A DNA stretch of 64,000 nucleotides from Acidobacteriota bacterium (GTDB taxonomy: Bacteria > Acidobacteriota > Terriglobia > Terriglobales > Acidobacteriaceae): assembly GCA_031296115.1 (NCBI GenBank), contig JARLGI010000019.1, positions 124,001-188,000 on the forward strand, given 5' to 3'. Numbering within the stretch: position 1 is the stretch's first letter; every line of letters starts with the position of its first letter. Made by a program: the position numbers and the translations under genes. The notes under the pieces are model-generated. The model was not told the DNA's origin and ran no database searches. It saw nothing but the letters and a program-made list of their open reading frames with translations. Shown in pieces: positions 17,221 to 25,600 of the stretch.

Positions 17221-19284
17221 TTCTATAATGCGTGGGATGGCAATCGTATCTACCTCTACTCCGCAGTTGAGTTGAAAACAGTGAAGGCGCAGCCAAGTAC
17301 GGCGTAGTCTGGTTCAATGCTCGCACCGAGGTGGACAAGATCAACCGCCTGGTAACCCTCGACCAGTTTGAGCTCACGAAGGTGAAGTTCCCGGTAGCGG
17401 CAGACAAGGAAGCAGGGCTGACCGCGCTGCTGCAAGAGAGGGTGCCGGGAGCTATCAAGACCATGTCGTTGGACCGCCTGCAGGCAGCGCTCGAAGCTGC
17501 GGGCGAGGAAATCAGGGGAGTCGACGTCAAGAACGATCCGCCGAAGGTGCTCATCGCGAGCAAGCCGTCGCCGCTGGTGTTGATCGACGGCATGCCACAC
17601 TTGCGGGAGATCCAAGGCACGAACCTGCAGCGCGTCATCAATACGCGCGCCGTGCTCCTGTTTTGAGAACGACAAGAAGACCTATTACCTGCGCGTGCAG
17701 GACTGGTGGCTGCAAGCCAAGGACCTGGAAGGGCCGTGGACGTATGCCAAGAAACTGCCTGATGACATGAAGAAGGCCGAGGAGTTTGTCGTCACCCAGG
17801 CTGCCGGGCAGACGCTGCAGACCGATCCAACTTCAACGCAGCCCTCTTTGAAAGAGGCAGGCAAGAAAGCTGAAATACCTGTTGTCTATGTGGAGTTCGG
17901 GCCGGCCGAACTGATCGAGACCAAGGGAGAACCGGTCTACAAAGCCATTCCAGGTACGGGCCTGGAGTATGCGGAGAATACCAATGGCAACATCTTCCGG
18001 CTCGGCGCGCAATACTACATCCTGATCTCGGGCCGCTGGTTTCGGGGGATTGCTTGCCATCTGCGGAATCGAATTTGCGATCAGCGCCTCTTTGGCTTGG
18101 GGAGTGCCGGGCACAGACGCGTCACCCGTTCGGAAGCGAAGCTCACGGTTCAGTACGGCGGCGAGGCAACGTTTGTGCCAATCGAAGGAACATCGATGAC
18201 ATACGCGAAGAACACCAGCGCAGCCGTCATCAAGGTGTCTGACAACAACTACTGCGTTGAAGCTGGCGTGTAGTTCAAGGCGCCAACGCCCCAGGGCCCC
18301 TGGCGCGTGGCCGACTCCGTGCCGGCGGAGATATACGACACCCCTCCGAGCTCGCCGCTTTACTACGTCACTTACGTGAAGGTATACGGCGCGACGCCTG
18401 AGGTGGTTTATGTGGGCTACACACCTGGCTACTACGGGACGGTCGTTTCGGCCAATACCACTACCGTGGTCTATGGCACCGGGTGGTATTACCCGCCTTA
18501 TATTAGTCCCACAGTGTGGTATGGCTGGCCGTACACCTACGGTGTGGGAGCCGGATTCACTTACACCACTGATTCCGGGTGGAGCTTCGGGTTCGGCTAC
18601 GGATATGGCTGCTACCCCTGGTATTACCCGTGGTGGGGGCCGATGGGGTACTACGGATAGGGCTGGTATCCCTATTACGGTTGGAGCGCATGGGGAGGAG
18701 CCGCGGTCGCCAACGTTTACGGAGTGTGGGGCAACACGGCATACTCCCGCACCGGCGTGGCGTGGGCCAATCCCTACACCGGAAATTACGGTGCAGCGAC
18801 GCGGGGCGCCTACCACAATACCCAAACCGGGCGGACCACGGTCGCAGGTCGCGGCACCAACACCAATATCTACACGGGTAATACAGCCGGTTACCGCGGC
18901 GGCGCGACGTACAACCCAAACACCGGCATCGTCGCGGGCGGCGGCGCAGGTTACGTGGGGAATATCTACACTGGGCAAGGCACAGCCGGACGGGGTGGAT
19001 TCGCCTACAACACCAATACAGGGGCCGGGGTTGCCGCTGGCAAGAACAACGTTTACGCCGGCAAAGACGGCACGGTGTACAAGTACAACCGGGAGAGTGG
19101 GGGTTGGTCGTCCAATAGCGGCAATGGGTGGCAGTCCACGAGCAAGCCGGACGCCAATCTCCAGCGTCAGCAGCAAGCGCGCACCCAGGGCGCGCAGCGG
19201 AACCAGAACTTCAACTCGACGCGCAGCTACGGTAGAAGTATGGGTGGCGCGAGAATGGGTGGCGGCGGAGGGCGAAGGAGATAA
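17221..19284 (+). pseudogene. Tyr/Gly-rich secreted protein, 3' part with frameshifts, stops and micro-inversion
   Basis: This continues the gene cut at 15676. The sense resumes at NAWDGNRIYLYSAVELKT, shifts frame between about 17285 and 17294 (KYGVVWFNARTEVDK onward), and shifts again at 17662, where TTTTGAG replaces the expected TTTGAG before ENDKKTYYLRVQDWW. After ISGRWF the plus-strand sense is lost; the minus strand of about 18052-18120 reads ASVPGTPQAKEALIANSI, a piece of the same protein in reverse orientation. Sense returns at RSEAKLTV. TAG at 18271-18273 and 18658-18660 interrupt the frame, apparently former TGG codons. The C-terminal part is Tyr/Gly/Asn-rich and ends GGGGGRRR. Confidence 0.85.
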
Positions 19285-19344
19285 TGTCCGGCAAACAGAA
19301 TGGTTTGTTGATCCCTCTGCACAGCCATGTTTGACCAGGATGGC

Positions 19345-19370
19345 GCGGGACGGCAGTGCGGCCGTCCCGC
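19345..19370. terminator. Bidirectional hairpin between convergent genes
   Basis: A perfect 10 bp stem (GCGGGACGGC at 19345-19354 and GCCGTCCCGC at 19361-19370) closes a 6-base loop and is followed on the plus strand by TTTCCC. It sits between the end of the secreted-protein pseudogene (plus) and the end of the OmpA-like gene (minus), the normal place for a shared terminator. Confidence 0.65.
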
Positions 19371-19397
19371 TTTCCCTGATAAACCAACCAAACGCAG

Positions 19398-20327
19398 TTA
19401 CTGGATCCCCGCGATGGCCTTGTTCTGCAGCACGCGGACCACCACGCGCCGGCTCTCGGCCTCAGACTGTTCCTTGCTGCCTTTTTCTACCGGGTGACTT
19501 TCACCCATCGCACCCGGGGCGAGCATTCTGGTCAGGGGAACATGCGCCTGCTGCAGCAGGATGTTGGTGGCATTCTGGGCACGCTGATCGCTCAGCTTTT
19601 GGTTCAGCGCTACGCTGCCCGAGGTCGAGGCGTAGCCCTTCACTTCGATCATGTAGCCGTTCACGGATTTGGCCTTCTCTGCCAGCGCCGTCAACTGAGG
19701 AATGTACTTGGGATCGACCTTGGTCTGCCCATTGCCGAAGTACACGGTCACTGCGTCCCAAATGTAATAATCATCCAGCTGGCCGAAACGGGCGGTATTC
19801 GCCGCGATGGCTGCCTTGTTGGCTTCAATCTGCTTCTGCTGCTCGGTCAAAGCCGCCTGCTGTTTTTGCAGTTCGGCGTTCTGTGCCGCCAGAGCGGCAT
19901 TCTGCTTCTCCAGCTCTGCTTGTTGCTGCTGGTTCAGCACCTTGGTTTCATGCATACCGGCTTGTATGGCCTGTGCCTGTTCGAAATCGTTGCCCTTGAA
20001 CCGAATTTTGCTTGCGACCATTTGGTTCTGGGCGTTGTACGTACCTTCCACCTGGATGGGCAGCCCGGGGATGAGGGCCCCCATCGACATCTTTTTATTG
20101 CGGGCCTTAAATGCACCCTGCACCTGGCCCACGTCCGTGCTGTCCGTCAGAAGGACGACAACGGTTTGCCCATCGGCCGTCTTCAACATGACTTCCGATC
20201 CGTTGCGCCCATTGATGACGCCTTCGAGCTTGGCCGACTGGGCAGAGGCAACCGTGGTGGATAGTGCGACTAACGCGGACAACATGGTTGTTATGAAAAG
20301 GATCCTGAAGGTCTTGCTAGGAATCAT
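19398..20327 (-). CDS. OmpA-family outer-membrane/periplasmic protein
   Basis: The start is ATG at 20327 with GGAGAG about seven bases upstream; a longer in-frame start at 20369 would precede the signal peptide. The 309-residue product has a signal peptide ending VASAQ, then a beta-rich domain (KLEGVINGRNGSEVMLKTADGQTVVVLL), a roughly 60-residue Gln/Ala/Glu coiled coil (LNQQQQAELEKQNAAL, KQQAALTEQQKQIEANKAAIA), and a C-terminal OmpA/MotB peptidoglycan-binding domain (VYFGNGQTKVDPKY to AESRRVVVRVLQ). It probably tethers the envelope to peptidoglycan. It is divergent from the DUF3300 gene. Confidence 0.9.
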   Translation of the reverse strand: MIPSKTFRILFITTMLSALVALSTTVASAQSAKLEGVINGRNGSEVMLKTADGQTVVVLLTDSTDVGQVQGAFKARNKKMSMGALIPGLPIQVEGTYNAQNQMVASKIRFKGNDFEQAQAIQAGMHETKVLNQQQQAELEKQNAALAAQNAELQKQQAALTEQQKQIEANKAAIAANTARFGQLDDYYIWDAVTVYFGNGQTKVDPKYIPQLTALAEKAKSVNGYMIEVKGYASTSGSVALNQKLSDQRAQNATNILLQQAHVPLTRMLAPGAMGESHPVEKGSKEQSEAESRRVVVRVLQNKAIAGIQ

Positions 20328-20719
20328 GATTTCGCTCTCCTGTTTCGTGTTGTGAAATTGTGAATGCATTTAAGGTAAAAGCAGGGGGAGCAGCTTGTTA
20401 CCTGGAAGACGTGCCGCCCGCGAATTCCACGGGTGAACCTGAGCCTCGTGCAGTCGATTGCCCGCACCTGGGCCAAGGCTCGGCTCCATTAAGTTATGTT
20501 ACCGCAAATGCCTCCCGGCAGGTGCGCAAAGGTTTGTGCGCTGCATCACAGCGCAGTGTTTTGGCAGTGGAGTACAGTACCTTATGGAAGTGTGTCTGTT
20601 CCCAAGTTGTGCGCCACCCTGGTATGGACGACGATCGGCCAAAGTGCTTCTACTTGTTAAACTTCGGTCGACGGGAGAGCTATCAACGGGAGCAGCGGAA
20701 AGACACGGAGACGGTGGCT
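20328..20719. other. Divergent intergenic region, OmpA-like / DUF3300
   Basis: This 392 bp region contains the promoters of two divergent envelope genes. An open frame runs through it in phase with the DUF3300 gene but encodes nothing recognisable and lacks a signal peptide, so I treat it as non-coding. No RNA or operator could be supported. Confidence 0.4.
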
Positions 20720-22036
20720 ATGAATTCTAAGAACAGTTTCGGAAACATAATGATCCGCGCGGTTCGAGAACTCGCAGCGGTCATCTGTATCGGGGCGCTG
20801 GTGCCCGGTAGCCCGGCGTTGGCGGCAGCTCAGACACAGTTACCCGACGCCCCGTCCGCGCAGGCCGCGGCTGATAAGATACCTGCCGATCAGCTTGACT
20901 CGCTGGTGGCGCCCATCGCGCTGTACCCCGATCCGCTGCTGAGCCAGACGCTGGTGGCTTCCACCTATCCGCTGGAGGTGGTTCAGCTACAGCAGTGGTT
21001 GGCGCAGCATAAGGACCTGAAAGACAAGGCCCTGGCCGATGCGGTGGCGAAGCAAGACTGGGATCCCAGCATTCAGTCATTGGCCGGGCTGCCCGATGTA
21101 GTCAAGCTGCTGGCGGAAAACATCAAGTGGACCACCGACCTTGGGAACGCCTTTCTCGCTCAGCAGAAGGACGTGATGGACGCAGTGCAGCGCATGCGAA
21201 AGAAAGCCAAGGACGCCGGCAACCTGAAATCGACCGAACAGGTCAAGGTGGAAACCAAGACCGTCGAAAGCACGCAGGTAATCGTGGTGGAGCAGGCCAA
21301 TCCGCAGGTCATTTACGTGCCAAGCTACAACCCAACCGTGGTGTATGGCGCTCCCGTCTATGCCTACCCCCCAATCGCCTATCCGCCGCCGGGATATTAC
21401 GCGGCGGGTATGGCGATCTCGTTTGGTGTAGGCGTCGCGATGGGCGCGATGTGGGGCGGCGGGTGGGGTTACAACTGCGGGTGGGGCGGCAACAATAACG
21501 TCACCATCAACAACAACAACAATTTCGTCAACAACAGCAACCGTCAGAACATCCAAGGCGGCAATCGCGCTTCGACTCGACCTGCGGGTGGCAACAGCAA
21601 CTGGCAGCACAACCCGCAGCACCGCGGTGGAGCGCCTTACTCTGATCGCGCCACCGCCAACAAGTATGGCGGCACGGCTCGCGGCGATTCCATGCAGTCG
21701 CGGCAGAACAACGCCCGGCAGAACCAGGCGCGGCAGCAGCCTGCGGGCGGCAATCGCGGCACCGGTCCCAGCACCAGCGCTGGAGGTGCCGGAAACCGTG
21801 GCGCGAGCGCGGGCAACATGAGCGCCAACCGCGGCGGCGGCGCGAACCAGGTAGGCAATCGACAGGTTCCCAACACCCCCAGCTCAACCAATCGCAGCGC
21901 ATTTGGCGGAGCATCGTCGGGCATGAGCGGCAGCCAAACCCGCGCCAGCAGTTCACGAGGCTCCGCCAGTATGGGAGGGTCCCGTGGCGGAGGCGGCCGT
22001 TCCGGCGGCGGTGGCGGCGGCGGAAGGCGCAGGTAG
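20720..22036 (+). CDS. DUF3300 domain-containing secreted protein
   Basis: The start is ATG at 20720 (MNSKNSFGN). The signal peptide ends near LAAAQ, followed by TQLPDAPSAQ. The DUF3300 domain spans roughly residues 45-230 (LDSLVAPIALYPDPLLSQTLVASTYPLEVVQLQQWL; PQVIYVPSYNPTVVYG). The C-terminal 180 residues are low-complexity, with Asn-rich then Gly/Arg/Ser-rich stretches ending GGGGGGRRR, very like the tail of the broken secreted protein upstream. The function of DUF3300 is unknown; it is exported and usually adjacent to DUF2950, as here (29 bp downstream to the chosen start). Confidence 0.9.
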   Translation: MNSKNSFGNIMIRAVRELAAVICIGALVPGSPALAAAQTQLPDAPSAQAAADKIPADQLDSLVAPIALYPDPLLSQTLVASTYPLEVVQLQQWLAQHKDLKDKALADAVAKQDWDPSIQSLAGLPDVVKLLAENIKWTTDLGNAFLAQQKDVMDAVQRMRKKAKDAGNLKSTEQVKVETKTVESTQVIVVEQANPQVIYVPSYNPTVVYGAPVYAYPPIAYPPPGYYAAGMAISFGVGVAMGAMWGGGWGYNCGWGGNNNVTINNNNNFVNNSNRQNIQGGNRASTRPAGGNSNWQHNPQHRGGAPYSDRATANKYGGTARGDSMQSRQNNARQNQARQQPAGGNRGTGPSTSAGGAGNRGASAGNMSANRGGGANQVGNRQVPNTPSSTNRSAFGGASSGMSGSQTRASSSRGSASMGGSRGGGGRSGGGGGGGRRR

Positions 22037-22065
22037 GTAGGTAGATCATGATGAGCGAGGAACTT

Positions 22066-23064
22066 ATGAAATCAAGAATGTTGATTAGAAAGCCGTTTAC
22101 CAATGTCTTCCTCATCCTGGTTGGCCTGTGCTGCCTGTTACCGGTTGTGAGTATGGCGCAAGCCCAGCCCTCCACGAAGACTACAGCCGTCAGCCAGAAA
22201 GGCTTCGATACACCGCAGCAGGCAGCCGACGCGCTGATCAAAGCTGCAGGTACTTACGACGTGCCGGAACTGCTGGCGGTCTTGGGTCCGGACGGCGAAG
22301 ATGTCGTTGAATCGGCCGATCCGGTCCGGGACAAAAACAACGCCGCCGCGTTCGCCAAAGAGGCCGCGGCCAAGAACTCAATCCAACTGGCCAAGTCCAA
22401 TCCGAACCGCGCGACCATCATTGTCGGCGACCTAGAATGGCCCTTCCCGATTCCCCTGGTGAAGAAGAGTGGAAAGTGGTACTTCAACACCAAGGAAGGC
22501 CGGCAGGAAATTCTCTACCGACGGATCGGCGCCAATGAGCTGGACGCCATCACCGTGTGCCGCGGCTTCGTGTCAGCGCAGAACGAATACGCCTTGCAGA
22601 TCCACGACGACTCCGGCGTGAATCAGTACGCGCAGAAAATCATCAGCGCTCCCGGGAAGCAGGACGGCTTGTACTGGAAGAACGCTGACGGCTCCTCCGG
22701 TGGACCGATCGGTGAGGCCGTGGCCAAGGCGCTGGAAGAGGGCTACACGTCAGGGAAGGGTGGATTTCACGGGTACTACTTCAAGATCCTAAGGGGCCAG
22801 GGCCCGGCTGCGCCCATGGGCAAGCTGAACTATGTTATCGAGGGGATCATGATTGGCGGGTTTGCTCTGGTCGCCGTACCCGCCGAATACCGGGTGACGG
22901 GCGTCAAGACGTTCATCGTGAGCAATGACGGAATTGTCTACCAGAAAGACCTCGGGCCAGATTCCCTCGAAATCGTAAAGAAGATGGAACTTTACAACCC
23001 GGACAAGACCTGGCAACCGACGGATGACGAGTGGCCGCAGAATGTGGCAGCGGCTGCGCCGTAA
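22066..23064 (+). CDS. DUF2950 domain-containing secreted protein
   Basis: The start chosen is ATG at 22066 with GAGG five bases upstream, giving a standard signal peptide (MKSRMLIRKPFTNVFLILVG to SMAQAQ); ATG at 22048 is a possible alternative. The mature protein matches DUF2950: FDTPQQAADALIKAA, GDLEWPFPIPLVKKSGKWYFNTKEGRQEILYRRIG, FHGYYFKILRGQGPAAP, GFALVAVPAEYRVTGVKTFIVSNDGIVYQKDLG. The family is exported and of unknown role. It lies immediately downstream of DUF3300, and the two probably share a transcript. Confidence 0.9.
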   Translation: MKSRMLIRKPFTNVFLILVGLCCLLPVVSMAQAQPSTKTTAVSQKGFDTPQQAADALIKAAGTYDVPELLAVLGPDGEDVVESADPVRDKNNAAAFAKEAAAKNSIQLAKSNPNRATIIVGDLEWPFPIPLVKKSGKWYFNTKEGRQEILYRRIGANELDAITVCRGFVSAQNEYALQIHDDSGVNQYAQKIISAPGKQDGLYWKNADGSSGGPIGEAVAKALEEGYTSGKGGFHGYYFKILRGQGPAAPMGKLNYVIEGIMIGGFALVAVPAEYRVTGVKTFIVSNDGIVYQKDLGPDSLEIVKKMELYNPDKTWQPTDDEWPQNVAAAAP

Positions 23065-23166
23065 CTCCCGAAGAAAGTAGCGGAGATGAGACAGGCGCGG
23101 CAATCGGCGGGTACTGTTGCCGTAAGCGAGCAGGGACACTCTCGACTCTGGGAATGCGGATAGACC

Positions 23167-24642
23167 ATGTGGCCTCGTTACCCGACGGTGTATGAGATCA
23201 ACACGTGGGTTTGGCTCTCAGAACTCAATAAGCGGGCGGGGAAATCGGTTGACCTGGGCTCGGTGCCGTCGGCCGAATGGGATGCCATCGCAGCCAATGG
23301 ATTCGATGCTGTTTGGCTGATGGGAGTGTGGGAGCGCAGTCCCGCGGGTATCGCGATCGCGAACCAGAACCCTGGGCTGCTGCAGGATTTCCGCCGGGCC
23401 CTGCCCGACTTTCGTCCCGAAGACAATGTTGGATCGCCCTATTGTGTGCACGGCTATGAGGTAGACGAGCACCTTGGACGCACTGGCGGTCTCGCCCTCG
23501 CGCGCAAGGAGCTTGCGAACCGAGGCCTGCGCCTGGTTCTCGACTTTGTGCCCAACCACGTAGCGCCCGATCACCCATGGGTGCCTCAGCATCCGGAATA
23601 CTTCATCCAGGGGAACGCTAAAGACGCGGCGCACGATCCCGCGTCCTACATCGACCTGCACGGAACCGTCTTTGCCTGCGGCAAAGACCCGTTCTTTCCG
23701 GCATGGCCTGACGTTTTGCAGCTCAATGCCTTTCAATCGGGGCTCCGGCAAGCGGTGGCGGTGACCCTTTCGAAGATCGCCAACCAGTGCGACGGCGTTC
23801 GCTGTGATATGGCGATGCTCATGATGAACGCGATTGTTGAGCGCACGTGGGGCAGCCGCGCCGGTCCGAGGCCGGCGACTGAGTATTGGGTTGATGTGAT
23901 CTCGGCCATCAAGCGAGAACATTCAGACTTTCTATTCATTGCCGAGGCCTATTGGGACCTGGAATGGGAGTTGCGACAGCAGGGATTTGATTTCTGCTAC
24001 GACAAGCGACTCTACGACCGTTTGGAGCACGAGAATGCCGAAAGCGTCCGCCTGCATCTGTGCGCCGACTTGGCGTATCAGGGGAAGCTGGTACGCTTTA
24101 TTGAGAACCACGATGAGCCGCGTGCGGCCGCGGCGTTTTCGCCTGCCAAGGAGCGGGCCGCCGCAGTGGTGACGTCAACCTTGTCTGGGGCACGGATGTT
24201 CCACGAAGGGCAGTTCGAAGGACGAAAGGTAAGGCTTCCGGTGTTTCTGGGCAGACGCCCCGACGAGCCGGGCGATAAAGAACTACAGGATTCTTACACA
24301 AGGCTCCTTGCGGCCATCGACAGTCCGGTGTTTCGCGAGGCAGACTGGAACCTATGTGAACGTGCAGGCTGGCCGGACAACCCAAGTTACGAGAACGTAG
24401 TGGCTTGGGCCTGGAACAAGGGAGAGGACCGGTACCTCATTATCGTCAATCTGAGTGAGGGTGCCGCTCAAGCCCGTGTAAAACTCGCATGGGACAATCT
24501 ACAGGGAAACCAATGGCGCCTGACCGACCTGCTTTCGGGCGCCACGTATGAACGCGACGGAGGTGAGATGCTCTTGCCGGGCCTATATGTGGACTTACAG
24601 CCGTGGGGCTACCACTTCTTACGGTTGTTCCGCAGCAACTGA
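23167..24642 (+). CDS. Alpha-amylase-family (GH13-like) glycoside hydrolase
   Basis: The 491-residue protein is a GH13-type TIM barrel: YEINTWVWLSEL, the second conserved region LRLVLDFVPNHVAPDHPW, DGVRCDMAMLMM with the probable nucleophile Asp, FLFIAEAYWDLEWEL with the acid/base Glu, and FIENHDEPR with the third carboxylate. A short beta domain follows (WNKGEDRYLIIVNLSEGAAQARVKL). There is no signal peptide, so it is cytoplasmic. It likely acts on alpha-glucan, maltose or trehalose-type substrates; exact specificity is not readable. It begins a run of plus-strand genes (PPK2, glucosidase, pckA). Confidence 0.88.
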   Translation: MWPRYPTVYEINTWVWLSELNKRAGKSVDLGSVPSAEWDAIAANGFDAVWLMGVWERSPAGIAIANQNPGLLQDFRRALPDFRPEDNVGSPYCVHGYEVDEHLGRTGGLALARKELANRGLRLVLDFVPNHVAPDHPWVPQHPEYFIQGNAKDAAHDPASYIDLHGTVFACGKDPFFPAWPDVLQLNAFQSGLRQAVAVTLSKIANQCDGVRCDMAMLMMNAIVERTWGSRAGPRPATEYWVDVISAIKREHSDFLFIAEAYWDLEWELRQQGFDFCYDKRLYDRLEHENAESVRLHLCADLAYQGKLVRFIENHDEPRAAAAFSPAKERAAAVVTSTLSGARMFHEGQFEGRKVRLPVFLGRRPDEPGDKELQDSYTRLLAAIDSPVFREADWNLCERAGWPDNPSYENVVAWAWNKGEDRYLIIVNLSEGAAQARVKLAWDNLQGNQWRLTDLLSGATYERDGGEMLLPGLYVDLQPWGYHFLRLFRSN

Positions 24643-24702
24643 GGTGACGAGGCAAGAAGTCGTATGTGCAGTTGAGTTAATTCTTACCGAGAGAAGGCAT
24701 CT

Positions 24703-25566
24703 ATGAGCAAGAAATCCAAGAAGAAAGACAAAGCCGCATATGGCTCCGCCGTGGAAAGCACGAAACAGCAGAGTCGCGCTGACGAAGAAAGTCCAAAGCT
24801 CGGCAACAAGGAATACGAAGCCGAGCTGTTCAAGCTGCAAGTCGAGTTGGTGAAGCTGCAGGACTGGGTGAAGAAGACCGGCGCACGCATCGTCATCCTG
24901 TTTGAGGGCCGGGACGCGGCGGGCAAGGGCGGCATCATCAAGCGCATTCTGGAGCGAGTGAGTCCGCGGGTCTTCCGGCTGGTGGCGTTGCCGGCCCCCA
25001 CCGAACGACAAAAGACGCAGATCTATGCCCAGCGCTACATCGAGCAACTGCCCGCTGGCGGAGAAGTCGTCATCTTCGACCGCAGCTGGTACAACCGCGC
25101 TGGGGTCGAGCATGTCATGGGCTTCTGCACCGAGGAGGAATACAAGAAGTTTCTCAAAGGGTGTCCCATCTTCGAGAACTTCCTGGTCAACAATGGCATC
25201 ATCCTGCTGAAGTACTGGCTCGACGTTTCGGAGAGAGAGCAGCACAAGCGCTTTCTCGCCCGCATCCAGGACCCATCGAAACGGTGGAAACTAAGCCCGA
25301 TGGACTTGGAGTCGCACCGCCGCTGGTACGACTACTCGCGGGCCCGCGACGCCATGCTGGCCGCTACCGATATACCAACCGCTCCCTGGTATGTTGTGCC
25401 TTCCGACGACAAGAAGCGCGCCCGGCTTAACTGCATCGCCGACATTCTCAGCCGTATTCCCTACAAGGAGGTTCCGTATACACCTCCGAAGCTGCCCGGA
25501 CGCCAGAAGGCCAAGGGCTATCAGGAACCTAAGCAGACGCACCAGGTTGTACCGCAACGCTGGTAA
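24703..25566 (+). CDS. ppk2: Polyphosphate kinase 2 family protein
   Basis: The 287-residue protein has the PPK2 core: Walker A GRDAAGKGG at about residues 68-76, VALPAPTERQKTQIYAQRYI, the Walker B region VVIFDRSWYNRAGVEHVMGF, and the lid KRWKLSPMDLESHRRWYDYSRARD. A Lys/Ser-rich 30-residue N-terminal tail precedes it. PPK2 enzymes transfer phosphate between polyphosphate and nucleoside mono- or diphosphates. Length and motifs fit the single-domain class I type. It sits between two carbohydrate-hydrolase genes (60 and 34 bp gaps), suggesting co-expression of polyphosphate and glycan use. Confidence 0.93.
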   Translation: MSKKSKKKDKAAYGSAVESTKQQSRADEESPKLGNKEYEAELFKLQVELVKLQDWVKKTGARIVILFEGRDAAGKGGIIKRILERVSPRVFRLVALPAPTERQKTQIYAQRYIEQLPAGGEVVIFDRSWYNRAGVEHVMGFCTEEEYKKFLKGCPIFENFLVNNGIILLKYWLDVSEREQHKRFLARIQDPSKRWKLSPMDLESHRRWYDYSRARDAMLAATDIPTAPWYVVPSDDKKRARLNCIADILSRIPYKEVPYTPPKLPGRQKAKGYQEPKQTHQVVPQRW

Positions 25567-25600
25567 GACTGAAACAGATTGAAGCGACAAGGAGAAAGCT

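Larger units (their letters stand above)
15677..17227 (-). mobile_element. IS110-family (IS1111-like) insertion sequence
   Basis: The element is about 1551 bp. TTCTATA is present at both junctions (15670-15676 and 17221-17227), and removing one copy plus the insert restores the host reading frame. The outer ends are weakly inverted (TATAGAAGGGG at the left, CACCCTTCTATA at the right). It carries one transposase gene on the minus strand with only about 70 bp upstream of it but 414 bp of non-coding DNA downstream. A long 3' non-coding end and short near-terminal inverted repeats fit the IS1111 branch. The element interrupts a secreted-protein gene. Confidence 0.85.

Noticed and set aside
17833-19176. 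447-codon minus-strand open frame over the secreted-protein pseudogene
   Set aside because: Its composition is that of an antisense frame. Only the short stretch at 18052-18120 has protein-like sense, and that is better explained by a micro-inversion.
20360-20719. Upstream extension of the DUF3300 gene
   Set aside because: The added 120 residues precede a clear signal peptide, lack a ribosome-binding site and would place the signal internally.
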